Assembly (NCBI RefSeq): GCF_002775205.1
Contig: NC_036461.1
Location: 20,973,645-21,037,644, forward strand
Reading direction: 5' to 3'
From: Xiphophorus maculatus
Taxonomy: Eukaryota > Chordata > Actinopteri > Cyprinodontiformes > Poeciliidae
DNA length: 64,000 nt
Each line of letters begins with the position of its first letter. The stretch's first letter is position 1. Made by a program: the position numbers and the translations under genes. A model generated the notes under the pieces. It searched no databases. It worked only from the letters and a program-made list of their open reading frames with translations, and was not told the DNA's origin. Shown piece by piece: positions 33,660 through 44,386 of the stretch.

Positions 33660-35935
33660 AAAAAAAGGTAAAAATGTGAAGAGATTGTGAATAACTTGTA
33701 TACTGCAAACTATTTGATTAAAAACACAAACATTTTCTCAAGATAATGTCTACGCCTTCTTTTAAAGTTGAGTTCAGGTCTCTGGGTCATACTACAATAC
33801 ATCTAATTAAGCTGCATAACCATAAAACTGTATAACTTGAAATTGCAAAAATCACTTAATGGAAAAACTAAATTTTTTATAAGAGCCTTTTTTAATGTAT
33901 CGAAATGGACGCATTTCGCAAAACTGCCATGAAAACACTTATTTCATGTCACACGAGTCACGTAGTCGACAGCCGGATGTTACTCCTGGCGAAAACAACA
34001 AAAAAGACAACAGAAAGTAGTAGGAGGAGGTTGACTGTTCGTTTGTTGTTTTTGTGCAGAGCCCTCACAGCATCGCGTATCGATAAACAGTTGTGTGTCA
34101 TTCAAACTTATTGAATCCATCCATCTGTACCGTGAACTACAATTTCCCCAAAACGCAGCACAGTAGCTGTTCCCCAAGTGCCGTTCAAATGCCTGAATAA
34201 AATGCCGATTTCTCCTCTCATGGCTGAATTGTAAATATATGTCACGTGGCATCCGTCTGACATGACTTTTAATGAGTTATTTCGTGAAAAAGCTTGTTCA
34301 TGTGTGATTTTAATTTGCAAAATTGTGAGGGGTTTTTTTTTCTCGACGAGCAGAATATAGATATTTGCGCACAATTGTAATTTACACAGTTTACGGTGGA
34401 GATTACGTTTGAAAAACTAATATAAAATATAGCATAACTGAACTGGAAGGAAGATTATAAAGTTTGCAAACCTATTAACAAATAAAACAATGAAAAATGT
34501 GGCGTTTGTATTCAGTCCCCCTTGAACACTTTATTCCAAGTTTGTCCTTTTGGCAAACCTCAAATGAGACTAAACTGAATGCTTCAGTCTGCCTGTCAAT
34601 TCAGATAAATGGTCAGCAACCTTTACTACTCTAAGAGCCATTTTTGCCTTAGGCCTGGCTAATCAACCGTTGAGCTGCAACAGCAACATGACTCTTTTAG
34701 AAATAGCTTGCTTTTAGAAGACCTATTATTGGAAAGCTGGTTAGGTTTTTAAAATGAGAACTATTTAAAATTTTTTTCAATGGGACATTCAATTTTTACA
34801 CAGGATGTAAAAATGTTAAACGGTCACAGTTTGCAACCTATTAAAAAATATTACTTCTTAAACATTATATTCTTTATTTGTGTCACTTTGCATAAAAGAT
34901 TTGTACACGTATCCTTTTCCTTCTACGACACTGTATTTATTTGCAAAATCAATTATCCAGTTGACAAAACATACAATGGGTCGCTGTTAGATTATAAACC
35001 AGTTTGACCTTTAACCACCCTGACCTCAAATACATGCCCTACATGACTGAAGGGCATGTGGTTTATTTGAGGTCTGTTATGCTTCATAACAGTGACCGTA
35101 GCTAGCTGGTAAAATCCTTGCAGGCCATTTAACGTGCAAATAAAGAAGTCAGCACTGAGTCCGTTATTAAAACGGTAATAAATCTGAGCTCCGTTAACGA
35201 CTGATGACAACAGACTGGCTAAGAGATGCTAACATTCTTCCTACACTCACAGAGCTAAGAAGGATTTGACACCAAGGCTCTATGGGATTCTGCAGCGGAC
35301 AAAAAAACAAACAAATAAACACAACTTCCTTACCTTATATTAATACATAATATTAATATAATTAATATTAATATAGTATTCAGATGAGATGAAAACAGAG
35401 ACTGCTTCTTTCTGTTGTTAAAACCTCCTCAAGGATTCCGCTGCATACCTACTTCCTCTTCTACCAATCCCACTTCAGTTCAATAATGGTGCATTCAGCG
35501 GTACTCGGAAAAACGAATACAGAAAAAGTTGCTTTGCATTTATCTTATTTCTTTTTATATAGACTGTTATTCTGCTCTCTATATGAATGTTGCCTGGAGG
35601 ATTTTGAAAGCTTCCCGGCGTTCCTACAAAAATAAAATAATTCAGAAAGTGTTTTCGCCCTGCTGTCTGTAAACACTGCGGCAAGTCCGAGGCGCTTTGA
35701 ACGTAGCACGTGGAACTTCCTTCTGTGCTTCTGATTGTTGATGGCGCATTCTCTGATAACTCGGAATATTCGATGTTCAGATGGGTCAAGCAGCGTTCAA
35801 GTTGTTTCACCTTGGTGAAACTTCACACATTTCGACCCAGAAAGTGCGCTGGTGACTTCTGACAACAAACGGGTTTTAAATATTAAACGGGCAAAAGAGT
35901 TGAATCAGTTCCTTAACCGGTTTGACTTCCCAGTT
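33660..35935. other. Spacer between the two nat8-like genes
   Basis: It probably contains the 5' UTR and promoter of copy 1. A possible donor 'AAG|GTAAGG' on minus lies at about 35333. An imperfect hairpin occupies 35022-35074: arms GACCTCAAAT/ATTTGAGGTC and CATGCCCT/AGGGCATG are perfect, with a small asymmetry between them. No other gene is recognised. Confidence 0.4.
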
Positions 35936-35939
35936 CCTA

Positions 35940-36350
35940 GTTACAGCCCTTCTTCCCACACATTGAACGGTGCTGTCTCCTTTTCTCTTCACCTCCTACA
36001 CCGGGGACTTTAAGTACCGCACTGTTCCAAACCGTGCCATCTGCAAAAGTACTCAGATGATGAGGTGTGTGGAAGGGGCCCAGCAGCCCAGAAGTGCTAA
36101 AGAACGCTGCAGCAAATCCTTTCTGTCTGAGACTATCAGACTGTATAATTCATACAAAGTCTCTAGAGTTGTAAGTTTTAAATGTTGATTATTTTTTTAA
36201 TGTACCGAGCAATACGTGTGTCCTTAGGACTGTCATTATATGCTCACTGTTATTTATTATTGGTTTTATTGTGTGCAATGCTGGGACAAACTAAATTTTC
36301 CCCCTTTAGGGGACCAATAAAGTATTATTATTATAATTATTATAGAATAA
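35940..36350 (+). mobile_element. LINE 3' remnant ending in (ATT)n
   Basis: 'cggggactttaagtaccgca' and 'ctgcaaaagtactcagatga' resemble decayed RT sequence ('YT.DF.Y....ICKSTQ'). The 3' end 'ggggaccaataaagtattat' followed by ATT/TTA repeats is typical of a fish LINE tail. There is no intact frame. Confidence 0.6.
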
Positions 36351-36873
36351 ATTTTACACCTGTAAATGACACTTTTACATTAAATTACCTTAAACCGCAC
36401 CAAACACCAAAGACTGGCTCGTTAATGAATCCCAGAGCCGAGGCCCCGTGGTTTTCCTTATTTGATTTAAGTCAGTTTATTTGCAGGTTTCTGCAGAACT
36501 TGGTGACAAGTTAAAGTGATGACCATGCAGAATATTTGTACATTATTTTCAATGAAAAACTGCTCACCCCACACACGGTCCAGATCCTCCCCAGGCACCT
36601 GCACACACTCGCGTCAACAACCAGAAGCCACCACACCCATATATGGCAGCACCACAGAGTAAATCACCAGAAAAAGAGAAAAATGGCTTCCTTACGTGAT
36701 TATTGTTTACCGACATTTTTAAATACATAGATTAAGAACTCAACAACGGTAGGGGAAATCATGCTGTGTAATGGACGTTGTTTAGATAGTAACCGCGGAA
36801 AAACCTGCCACAAAAAAAGATGAAACAAACTAAGTACAAAGACGCTTTAAAGAGTTTGTCGGTTTCACTAGCT

Positions 36874-37539
36874 TTATTTCTCTTCCTCTAAATCAAGTCT
36901 GTACTCAATCAGAGTGAAGTTGATGATTTTCGCAAAAAACTCTGGTATAGGAAACTGCCTCATCTTCTTATAACCCATGTGTTCATACAGTTTTTGAGCG
37001 TCGGTAGCGACCATAGACGTGTAAAGGATGACGGCAGGGAAACCTCTCTCCCTAGTGAAATCCGCCACTGTCCGACACAGACTCTTAGCGATTCCCTTCC
37101 CTCGGTGACTGCGCCGCACCGACATGCGCTTCAGCTCCAAAAACTCGGGCATATTCTCGGCAGGGAGACACGCCACCGTCCCGACCACCTGACCGTCGCT
37201 TTCAGCCACCCAGAAGCACGAATTATTCTTCCGCAGGTAGGTCTCGCTGATGTCATTGAGGTCATTCTTCAAAGACGCGTCTATGTATTGGTTGAACATG
37301 TAGACGATCATCTGCCGGACTCCGGCCAGGAGGAGGGTGACGGCCAGGACGGGCAGCAGGAAGGACTGGGAGCTGGTAATGAGGGCGCAGAACGTGACCA
37401 TGAGGAACATCTGGGTCAGCGGCTGTTTCAGGACGTGCACGAAGGACGAAGGCAAGTGCTCATTCATCCCTGAGGTGAAGAGCTCCTTTACGGTTTCAGA
37501 GTCCTCATGCCGGTACTTTCGGATCTGAATGTTGGCCAT
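36874..37539 (-). CDS. nat8: NAT8/camello-like N-acetyltransferase, copy 2
   Basis: A complete 221-residue paralogue of the gene at 32955-33629, same strand, about 3.2 kb upstream, clearly a tandem duplicate. Same architecture: NIQIRKYR start, membrane hairpin at residues 40-80, SCFWVAES, acetyl-CoA loop RGKGIA at 146-151, KLYEHMGY at 183-190. Changes cluster at the N-terminal 35 residues, at 87-103 and at the C-terminus (LDLEEEK instead of LDLQTDKERD), while the catalytic core is almost unchanged, which implies both copies are under constraint. The acceptor 'ctgcttttcag' lies 18 bases before the ATG, implying a 5' non-coding exon, possibly ending at the donor AAAGCAG|GTACCT near 39151. Confidence 0.93.
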   Translation of the reverse strand: MANIQIRKYRHEDSETVKELFTSGMNEHLPSSFVHVLKQPLTQMFLMVTFCALITSSQSFLLPVLAVTLLLAGVRQMIVYMFNQYIDASLKNDLNDISETYLRKNNSCFWVAESDGQVVGTVACLPAENMPEFLELKRMSVRRSHRGKGIAKSLCRTVADFTRERGFPAVILYTSMVATDAQKLYEHMGYKKMRQFPIPEFFAKIINFTLIEYRLDLEEEK

Positions 37540-37607
37540 GGCTCAGCTGGTCCTGAAAAGCAGAAAGGCAAAAATGTTAAAAGTGGTAAACTAGATGAAT
37601 TGTAATT

Positions 37608-38340
37608 GCACGTGGGGCACCCCACGGTTTCATCCTGGGCCCCCTCCTGTTTAATATCTACATGATCCTGCTAGCTCATAAAATAGCAAGTAATAAAATT
37701 AGCTACCATAACTACACATGAACACAGCTCTGCATTACGATGCCAGGTGACCATGAACCCATTCGAACACAGAGTAGAGGCACAGAACAAATGAATGCAT
37801 GGATGTACCATAACTGCCTTTAGCTGAACAGAAACAAAACTGAAGTTATTATCTTTGGACCTAAAGAGGAACGATCTAGAGTCAGCACACAGCTTCATTT
37901 ATTACAGCTAGAAACTACTGATCAGACCCAAAATCTGGGCGTAGTGATGGACCCTGACCTGAACCTTCAGAGACACATAAAGACAGCTACAAAGTCGGCC
38001 TTTGTAACCTTAAAGGGCTAAAGTTGCTGTTCGTGTTCTCACTAAAACTAGGAAGCTAGCTCACATCAACCCAGGTCTGTAGTCCTTTCATTGGCTCCCT
38101 GTAGAAAATAAACTTTTAAATACTTCTGTTGGCTTATAAATCACTGAATGGCTTAGCACCACAACACATTCAAGACCTGTTGTTGTCGCATCAACCTTCC
38201 AGAAGGTCTGCATCCCCAGAACCAGAACCAAACGCAGAGAAGAAGCATTCAGTTCGTAGCGAAGGGAAACTGCAATGACTTTCTCTCAGCCAGCCGACAG
38301 CTAATGCACAGCAACAAGTGGGGAGGGGCAAAGCTCCCTT
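37608..38340 (+). mobile_element. L2-type LINE remnant (reverse transcriptase region)
   Basis: A plus-strand translation with frameshifts reads 'HGFILGPLLFNIYM' (RT motif PQGSILGPLLF), 'KISYHNYTCTQL' (degraded YADDTQL), '[16 protein letters not shown]' and '[17 protein letters not shown]'. The catalytic YADD is destroyed. The order matches an L2-clade reverse transcriptase. Confidence 0.8.
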
Positions 38341-39600
38341 CACCTACGCATCAGACCATAAAAAACTTGAACTAGCAGCAAAAAACCTGACGGACCACAA
38401 ACTACCTGCCTGAAAATATGCTTACTGTAAACACACTTCTGGCGAGAGTTTGGCTGTCATCTCTCAAGGTAACAAAAACAACTTTTTATTTCCAACCAGC
38501 TGTTGGAAAAAAACTTATGAAAATAAAAGTTACTACAAGGCAGTAAATGCACTTTTTTTTAACTGCGTGATAGCTTAGTTATTTAATTTCTTATAACATG
38601 GGATTAAAATTGGTCAAAGCTTTAGGTTTGTACATTCTAGCATTTACATTAACATGGTGTGTTGCTACAGAGCCAGAGGTCAACAGAAATCAAAACTTTT
38701 CCCTTGCAATCATATATACAGTGTCATCATCATCTCGAATGTAGAGAATTGAATAAATTTACTTTGTTGCTTTTTGACCAGAAGTGACCATATAACGTCA
38801 CTGTGTGATGAACGATGAGAGTAAAATGATTTAAACATAGAAACTGAAATCGCATTTTACCCATAATGACCTCCAGCAACATCCCTCGCTCTGATCACAT
38901 GAGAAGAGGTCGTGATGGTTTCTAACCAGATTTTTAGCAAACTAGTCAAAAACAAGTTAACTTTCCGCGTAAATTCGTGTAATCCTCATAAAACCACGAG
39001 TCAGATTATGCACTCGGCTTTTCCTTTAAGAAATGACAACAGTCAGAATAGCTCACAGTAGCCAGCATCAATGCTAACCCAGAAGCTGCGACGTCGTTGT
39101 GAGGTTTAGAGGAGCGATAAAAGCAACAAAGGAAGATAACACAAGGTACCTGCTTTTGTGGTGATGCCCAAATATGGTGTTTAAAGTCTCTTGCAGCCGA
39201 AGTCTGCTCCAAGTGACCTGCGCGCTTCCACAGACAGAGAAGTGGACTTTCCGGATCTTACGTCAACGGGGGAGCCATGTTGTGAGTGGCACAAAAAGCG
39301 GTACAAACTGTTGGGTTTTGTTCCGGAGTTTAGGTCAAGCTGTGGGACTATCTGGTGTTTCTAATGTTCCGTGTTTTATCATTGTCGTAAATAAACTTTA
39401 AAAAAAATACGCGTCGTTCAAAAAATGTATTCTACATAAAGAAAAGTACAAATAACCCCTAAATTAGAACTTTAACTAAACAGGCATTGCTGTTTGCGCC
39501 TTAAGTTATTCATATAAAGCAGTAATAAATATTTTTTTTCACATCCATTCCTTCCATTTTCTTTTGACAAAATTAACTAAATACATTTTAAGTTTTGTAA
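38341..39600. other. Upstream region of nat8-like copy 2, otherwise unannotated
   Basis: A candidate minus-strand non-coding exon/promoter patch lies at about 39150-39300, somewhat GC-rich, with donor 'GTACCT'. Nothing else is recognised. Confidence 0.35.
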
Positions 39601-39612
39601 CTACAACCAAAT

Positions 39613-40651
39613 TTAACCAGACATTTTTGGTATTCCAGGAGTAGAAACCTTAGTGTCATCTGCAATTTTGCTTTTAAGGTTTGATTTGCACACATCTGAC
39701 ATGATGGGGTTACCATGAATGTCATTACCTTCTGTCTCACTTAATGCCACAGTGGCTATGCTGCGTATTAGGACCTTTGCTTCCTCCAAAGATTGCAACT
39801 TGACCAGCTGTGCCACTGAACGCACGTAGAAGTCTTTCACCCGATGAGGTTTTTTCCTCAAACAATCCCACTGGGAAATCATTTTGATCAGGTGTGCCAC
39901 ATCCACTCGGATGAAGCATGGGGGTAGTTCGCTGCATTTGTTTTAACGCAGAACACCGAAGCACTCATTTACATAGCTCTTCAAATCAGACAGTTGTGTG
40001 AAAGCCTTAACTAAAGCACCAAGTAAAGCTAAAGAAAAAATCTGAAATTGCCTCTTTTGGGTCTGGTGCTCCAGCATGAATCCATTCTGACAACCATCTT
40101 GTGATTGCCTGGGCATCATGTCTCTCTGACAGCATTTGAACCACAGGGATGTGGGAGTTGTCGCTTCCTGTTGAAACTCCTTGATACAGGAAGATGTGTC
40201 CAGATAAGCCGTTTTGCCTGACAGGCTTTTTTACAACTGAGCCAGTTGCATCAAAAGCAACAGTAGGGTGTTTCTCTGTCTGGCACATCATCATTTGGGT
40301 AGGACTCCAGTAGTGACAGAAGAGTTTGTCTAATCCAATGTCACTAATACTTCCACTGTGAGGACAACTACATTTTATTGCCTGTAAAGATTGGGTTTTT
40401 ATGAGCCATTTCAGATTCACGTTGCTCTTGTTGGTTGCTAAATTTGGTAGATGACTTGGCTCCAGGTCTCCAAAGTCCATCAGTTTTCCTGCCTGTGATG
40501 CTCTCCACACATGTGGCTGCAGTCTACCTTCACAAAGTTCTTTTTTAACTTTTGCACGCAGTCTTCCAGACAATGGTCTCTTTGAAAACCCCGTGGGCAG
40601 GGATTCATCCGTGTTTGCCATCACACACCAAAGCACCATTGGGCACTGCAT
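39613..40651 (-). pseudogene. Decayed transposase-like gene (DDE type, possibly MULE-like)
   Basis: Two minus-strand frames form one broken gene. The upstream part (40651-40030) contains VAFDATGSVVKKP, which looks like the first catalytic Asp block, and later HDAQAITRWLSEWI. A frameshift at an A/T run near 40030 and a stop about 25 codons later separate it from the rest (39906-39613), which has DVAHLIKMISQW and RSIATVALSETEGND. I recall similar proteins as multicopy, transposon-derived ORFs in fish; superfamily placement is tentative. At least two disabling changes mean it is not functional. It lies just left of the MARK-KA1 array. Confidence 0.7.
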
Positions 40652-41164
40652 GTCTGGTTCCTTTTCACATGTAATGTACAGTTGACCCCTTGCACTCTTT
40701 ACAGAAACCTCTTATTTTTATGAAGGACGACACCTGGGGTACACCTTGGCTCTTTTAAATGTAAAAGTGCAAGAACTTTTAATTTTATTCCAGATTCCCT
40801 GGTTCACAACATGAGTCCATGTGCCTCTCTTCAAAATGGTGTATGCCCTTTTTTCTAAACATGTCCTTTTTGTATGTGACTTTCTCTGGAATCATATGCA
40901 TCCACTCTTCAAATGGGAGCTCCACATTAAAAGTCTTATTGCCTTTGTTTTGTAAAGGAGACATTTGGACCTTTGGTCAAAAGGAGTGTCAGGAGAACAT
41001 GCATGCACATCTGGTCGACGTAGAACCCCTCAGGGTCGACTCCTCATGGGGCCAACTGAGGAGGAAAACCGGACTGTGGCAGGGAGGGCCTGGCAAGGAG
41101 GAGGTTCTGGCTGCCCTTTCAAATAAAGGCCACAAGATCCATTAAAACTTAAAAAAATAAAAAA
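40652..41164. other. Left flank of the tandem array, no gene seen
   Basis: It probably holds the remainder of the transposon-derived sequence. No MARK-like exon or other conserved coding sequence is recognised. Confidence 0.4.
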
Positions 41165-41518
41165 CAAGGCATTTATCAAATCGTGCATATCTTTCAAATC
41201 AAGCAAAAAAAAAAACCCAAAAAACAACTGAATAACTTTTACTTCATTGTTTGTTTATTAATTTTGCCATAGAAAGACCAGCAAAGCTCCTATTTGCTTG
41301 TTTGTCCATGGACAAACTCCTTAACAGTCAGCCGGCAAAAAACTGAGAAAGAGGCTCTGTGGGAGGAGAGCAAAGCGCTTACTGGCGAGTCAAAGCACCT
41401 GAATTTTATTACAATGTACAATCATAAAAATTTTTTGATTATTCCATTCATCCATATCTATCTAAGGGGAACACACTCACACCTAGGGAGAATTTAGAGA
41501 CCAATTAACTCTTACCTT
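41165..41518 (+). repeat. Diverged extra copy of a unit segment at the array's left edge
   Basis: About 350 bases match 42213-42568 inside unit I at clearly lower identity than unit-to-unit identity. Shared blocks include 'cttgtttgtccatggacaaa' (variant), 'ggctctgtgggaggagagca' and 'aagcgcttactggcgagtca'. It ends in a truncated SINE tail (41441-41518) that joins directly to sequence matching the end of the MARK exon. Confidence 0.85.
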
Positions 41519-41701
41519 ACAACTTAAAACTATAAACAAAAGGACTTAAAAGATAAGTTAAAAACAATCTAAATCAAATCTATACTCAGAGGTATTTAAG
41601 CTGTACAATCATCCAAGTAGCAGTTTCCAAATGTCTCCTTTTTGTCCCCTGGGGCAACCGGGTTCTGGCGGGCACCGTGTTGGTGACCCCTGTTTTGGAT
41701 C

Positions 41702-41707
41702 AATAAA
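41702..41707 (+). terminator. AATAAA in the tail after the MARK exon
   Basis: AATAAA lies about 170 bases after the position equivalent to the KA1 stop codon; the next unit has it at 46726-46731, and it recurs in each later unit. It sits in a 'ggatcaataaagtatttttg' plus GAATT-rich tail that also looks like a LINE/SINE 3' end, so it may be repeat-derived while still serving as a polyadenylation signal. Confidence 0.5.
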
Positions 41708-41964
41708 GTATTTTTGAATTGAATTTTGAATTTGAATTTTTCTTCCAAACCATGCTTTACGACAGAGAGAAGTTTTCCCCATTTGAAGGTCCGAAACTGA
41801 AAGCAGAAATATAATGTCACACCAGCAGTGAAAGTTTCAAAAATGTCATTGTGAACTTAGACTGGTTGGCCAATAGGTGGCAGCATAAGGAGTGATAAAC
41901 ATGACAACGTGATACTTGTGTGGCAGTATGCCCTGTGGGCTCTGAACGCGTCACACAAGTGCCT

Positions 41965-42030
41965 GAATTTAATTGGTTGTGGCGCTGTCTGTATATAAAG
42001 GGCCCTCCCTCACCTGGTAGACATCATGTT
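41965..42030 (+). promoter_or_regulatory. TATA/CCAAT core-promoter-like block (unit I)
   Basis: An inverted CCAAT box (ATTGGTT, 41972-41978) stands 14 bases before TATATAAAGG (41992-42001), a textbook vertebrate spacing. A spliced-type donor (TGTG|GTAAGA) occurs at about 42142. The TATA box recurs at 47016, 52061, 57123 and 62124. It could be a gene promoter or an LTR-like remnant; no flanking LTR structure is visible. Confidence 0.55.
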
Positions 42031-42489
42031 TTCCTTCCGGTTCACACCTCGCTGTTTGCTGGCGCTGCACACCAGCCGCGTACTAATGCGCTCTTGAATG
42101 ATGCGCTTAACGACGCACTAATCGCTGATCGATCCTTCTTGTGGTAAGAAGCTTCTCACACCCTTAATGTCTGTTAGCCTAGACTTAGCTAAAAAAAAGT
42201 TGGTTTCACAGTGGAAAAAAAACGATTCATCAAATTGTGCATATTTTTCAAATCAAGCAAAAAGAACTGAATAACTTTTGATTCGTTGTTATTAATTTTG
42301 CCGTAGAAAACCCCCAACAAAGCTCCTGTTTGCTGTTTGTCCATGGACAAACTCCTCAACAGTCACCTGGCAAAAAACTGGGAAGGAGGCTCTGTGGGAG
42401 GAGAGCAAAGCGCTTACTGGCGAGTCAAAGCATCTGAATTTATTAGGTCTCTATATGGCGATTAACATAAATCATTAAAAAAAAAATTA

Positions 42490-42735
42490 TTTTCCATTCA
42501 TCCATTTCTATCTAAGGGGAACACACTCACACCTAGGGAGAATTTGGAGTGACCAATGAACTCTTACCTTGTTGTCATGTTTTTGGAATGTGGGAGGAAA
42601 CCGGAGTACCCGGAGGAAACCCACGCATGCACAGGGAGAACATGCAAACTCCTACAGTAGTTATGGGAAGCGAACCCACAACCTTTCGACTGTAAGGCAA
42701 CAACCTTACGGACTGAGCCACTGTGCAGCCCGCTA
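42490..42735 (-). repeat. tRNA-derived SINE-like repeat in the unit
   Basis: On minus the head reads 'gggctgcacagtggctcagt' with a B box 'gggttcgcttccc', followed by 'gtttgcatgttctccctgtg' and 'ggtttcctccgggtactccgg', one of the most widespread repeat bodies in teleosts. Copies lie at about 47518-47761, 52563-52806, 57625-57868 and 62626-62869. Confidence 0.8.
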
Positions 42736-42769
42736 TAGAATGGCGCTACTATTAATATAACTCTTAGCA

Positions 42770-42960
42770 TTTTGACGTCACCGGGTGATCATCATCCGGG
42801 CCTTTTCACGTCACTTCCGTTGAAAACAACACCACGTGCGTTGCCCATGAACGCCGTAGCTGTCACTTCCAGCGGGATTAAAAGCAGCATTTATTTGACG
42901 TATAAATGCAGACTGGTTGAAGCTAGTTTGAACCAAAAAAGTCAAGCTTCGGAGAAGGTA
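42770..42960 (+). promoter_or_regulatory. CRE/ETS/E-box promoter-like block (unit I)
   Basis: It contains a consensus CRE, TGACGTCA (42773-42780), an ETS-type CACTTCCG (about 42812-42819), a second CACTTCC, and an E-box CACGTG (42833-42838), followed by a good splice donor (GAGAAG|GTAGGG, exon end 42957). The density of such sites and CpGs suggests a promoter with a non-coding first exon. The CRE recurs at 47799, 52844, 57906 and 62907. A 102-codon open frame spans the block in every unit but resembles no protein I know. Confidence 0.45.
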
Positions 42961-43231
42961 GGGGTTGAGTTTGTAGCGGCTATTTTGCTTGCCAAACGGA
43001 ACCGCCGGTCAAGGAAGCCGGTGTCGCTTGAATTAGCTCATGTCCTCAAATCTCCAAACACGTTCAACGTTCACCTTTGAAGGGTTTTGTGAAAATAGCT
43101 CATGCTAGCAAACGCTTTGCACCTCGTTATGCTCCTGAAGTAATTTGTGAAATGCAATGAAATAACATTACATTGTAAGAAACTGAGACTTGGAAGCTAA
43201 CGTTAACTTGAGGCAGCAAACGCTGACTGCT

Positions 43232-43262
43232 CACGTCACTGAGCTCACTGCTCAGTGACGTG
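43232..43262. promoter_or_regulatory. Perfect CRE-bearing inverted repeat (unit I)
   Basis: CACGTCACTGAGC, loop tcact, then GCTCAGTGACGTG: 13-bp perfect arms, each carrying a TGACG half-CRE. Copies lie at 48258-48288, 53303-53333, 58365-58395 and 63366-63396, all unchanged. Confidence 0.8.
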
Positions 43263-43508
43263 TTGGTGGTGGCTCACACCGTCGCTAACGTATTCCGTCA
43301 CACACTTGATTTCTCTTTTCTTTTCTCTTCCATTCACTGAAATTGATGAGAAATGATTTGTGTTGTGCACAATCCACAATCTGTTTTGTTGTTTTCTTCT
43401 CCTCTGACTCCCCGTGTGAATTTTCTCACGGCGCCTCAGAGTCTCAACCGAGTTTGAGAGAAACGGGAGACTTGAGGGCTCAAGGTGAGCTTATACCTGC
43501 TGCCCCCC

Positions 43509-43509
<1 letters not shown>

Positions 43510-43547
<38 letters not shown>
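43510..43547. repeat. (AC)19 microsatellite, unit I
   Basis: Thirty-eight bases of uninterrupted AC, immediately after a C-run and a donor-like 'caag|gtgagc' (43484/43485). Confidence 0.95.
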
Positions 43548-43548
<1 letters not shown>

Positions 43549-44386
43549 GCTTCCCATGTAGCGTCAGGCCCGCGCTGCTTTGCCCTGAGTGTGTAGGAGT
43601 TGCAGCAGTGTGTTGTTGCAGCTTTGTTGCTGCGGTTGCATGGCTGTGTGACGTGCCGCTCTGCTAACGCTGCATGCTAGCTGAAGATTCAAAGTCTGCT
43701 TTAATTCTGCTGAAATGTCTCCGGTTTCTGTTGAGATTCTCCAAAAATATTCCTTTACATGATCTATGAAAAACCCAGAAAGCGGTGGAGGCTTTTAGTA
43801 AAAACTATTTTAAAATGTCAAATTTTGGTAATTTAAAAGAAAAATGGATATGAAAAGTAGAAATGTTTTTTTTTTGTTTGTTTGTTTGTTTGTTTCTTCT
43901 CTGGTTTGTAAAGCCAGAGAAGAAGAAACGACCAGAATTTCTTTGTGTTATTTACTAAATAAATAGATTTAAATGTTAAGTCAATAATTACTGGGGTTTC
44001 AAATCAAAACGACACAAAAGACAAACAAAATAGATTTATTTCAAATAAAACTAATATACATTAAAATACTGAAGTTACAAAAAGATTTTATGCTGTTATG
44101 TAAAATACATGTTTTGAAGGAATCCCCTTGATCTTATAAATTAGTAAGAAGACGTGGAGCTTCTGCTACATGAGGAAACATGGAAAGAGCTAATCAGAAA
44201 TAAAAATAGATTTAAAAAAGTTTGACTGCTTTAAAGTCAGTCAATATTTTTTTATTGATTATTGAGGAATGTTATAAGTAGTTTAGTTACTTTGAAATTC
44301 TTACATTATCTTTTGAGATGCTGTTGTCATTTCCTATCAGAAATAAGTTTTTAATCTCCAATTGTCAGGTATGAAGATGTTTATGT

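Noticed and set aside
42772-43080. A 102-codon open frame present unchanged in every array unit
   Set aside because: Its conservation only reflects near-identity of the units. It spans a CpG-rich promoter-like block and a splice donor, and resembles no known protein.
43343-43561. Open frames with long His-Thr runs over the CA tract
   Set aside because: The His-Thr stretches are translated microsatellite, and the lengths vary with repeat number.
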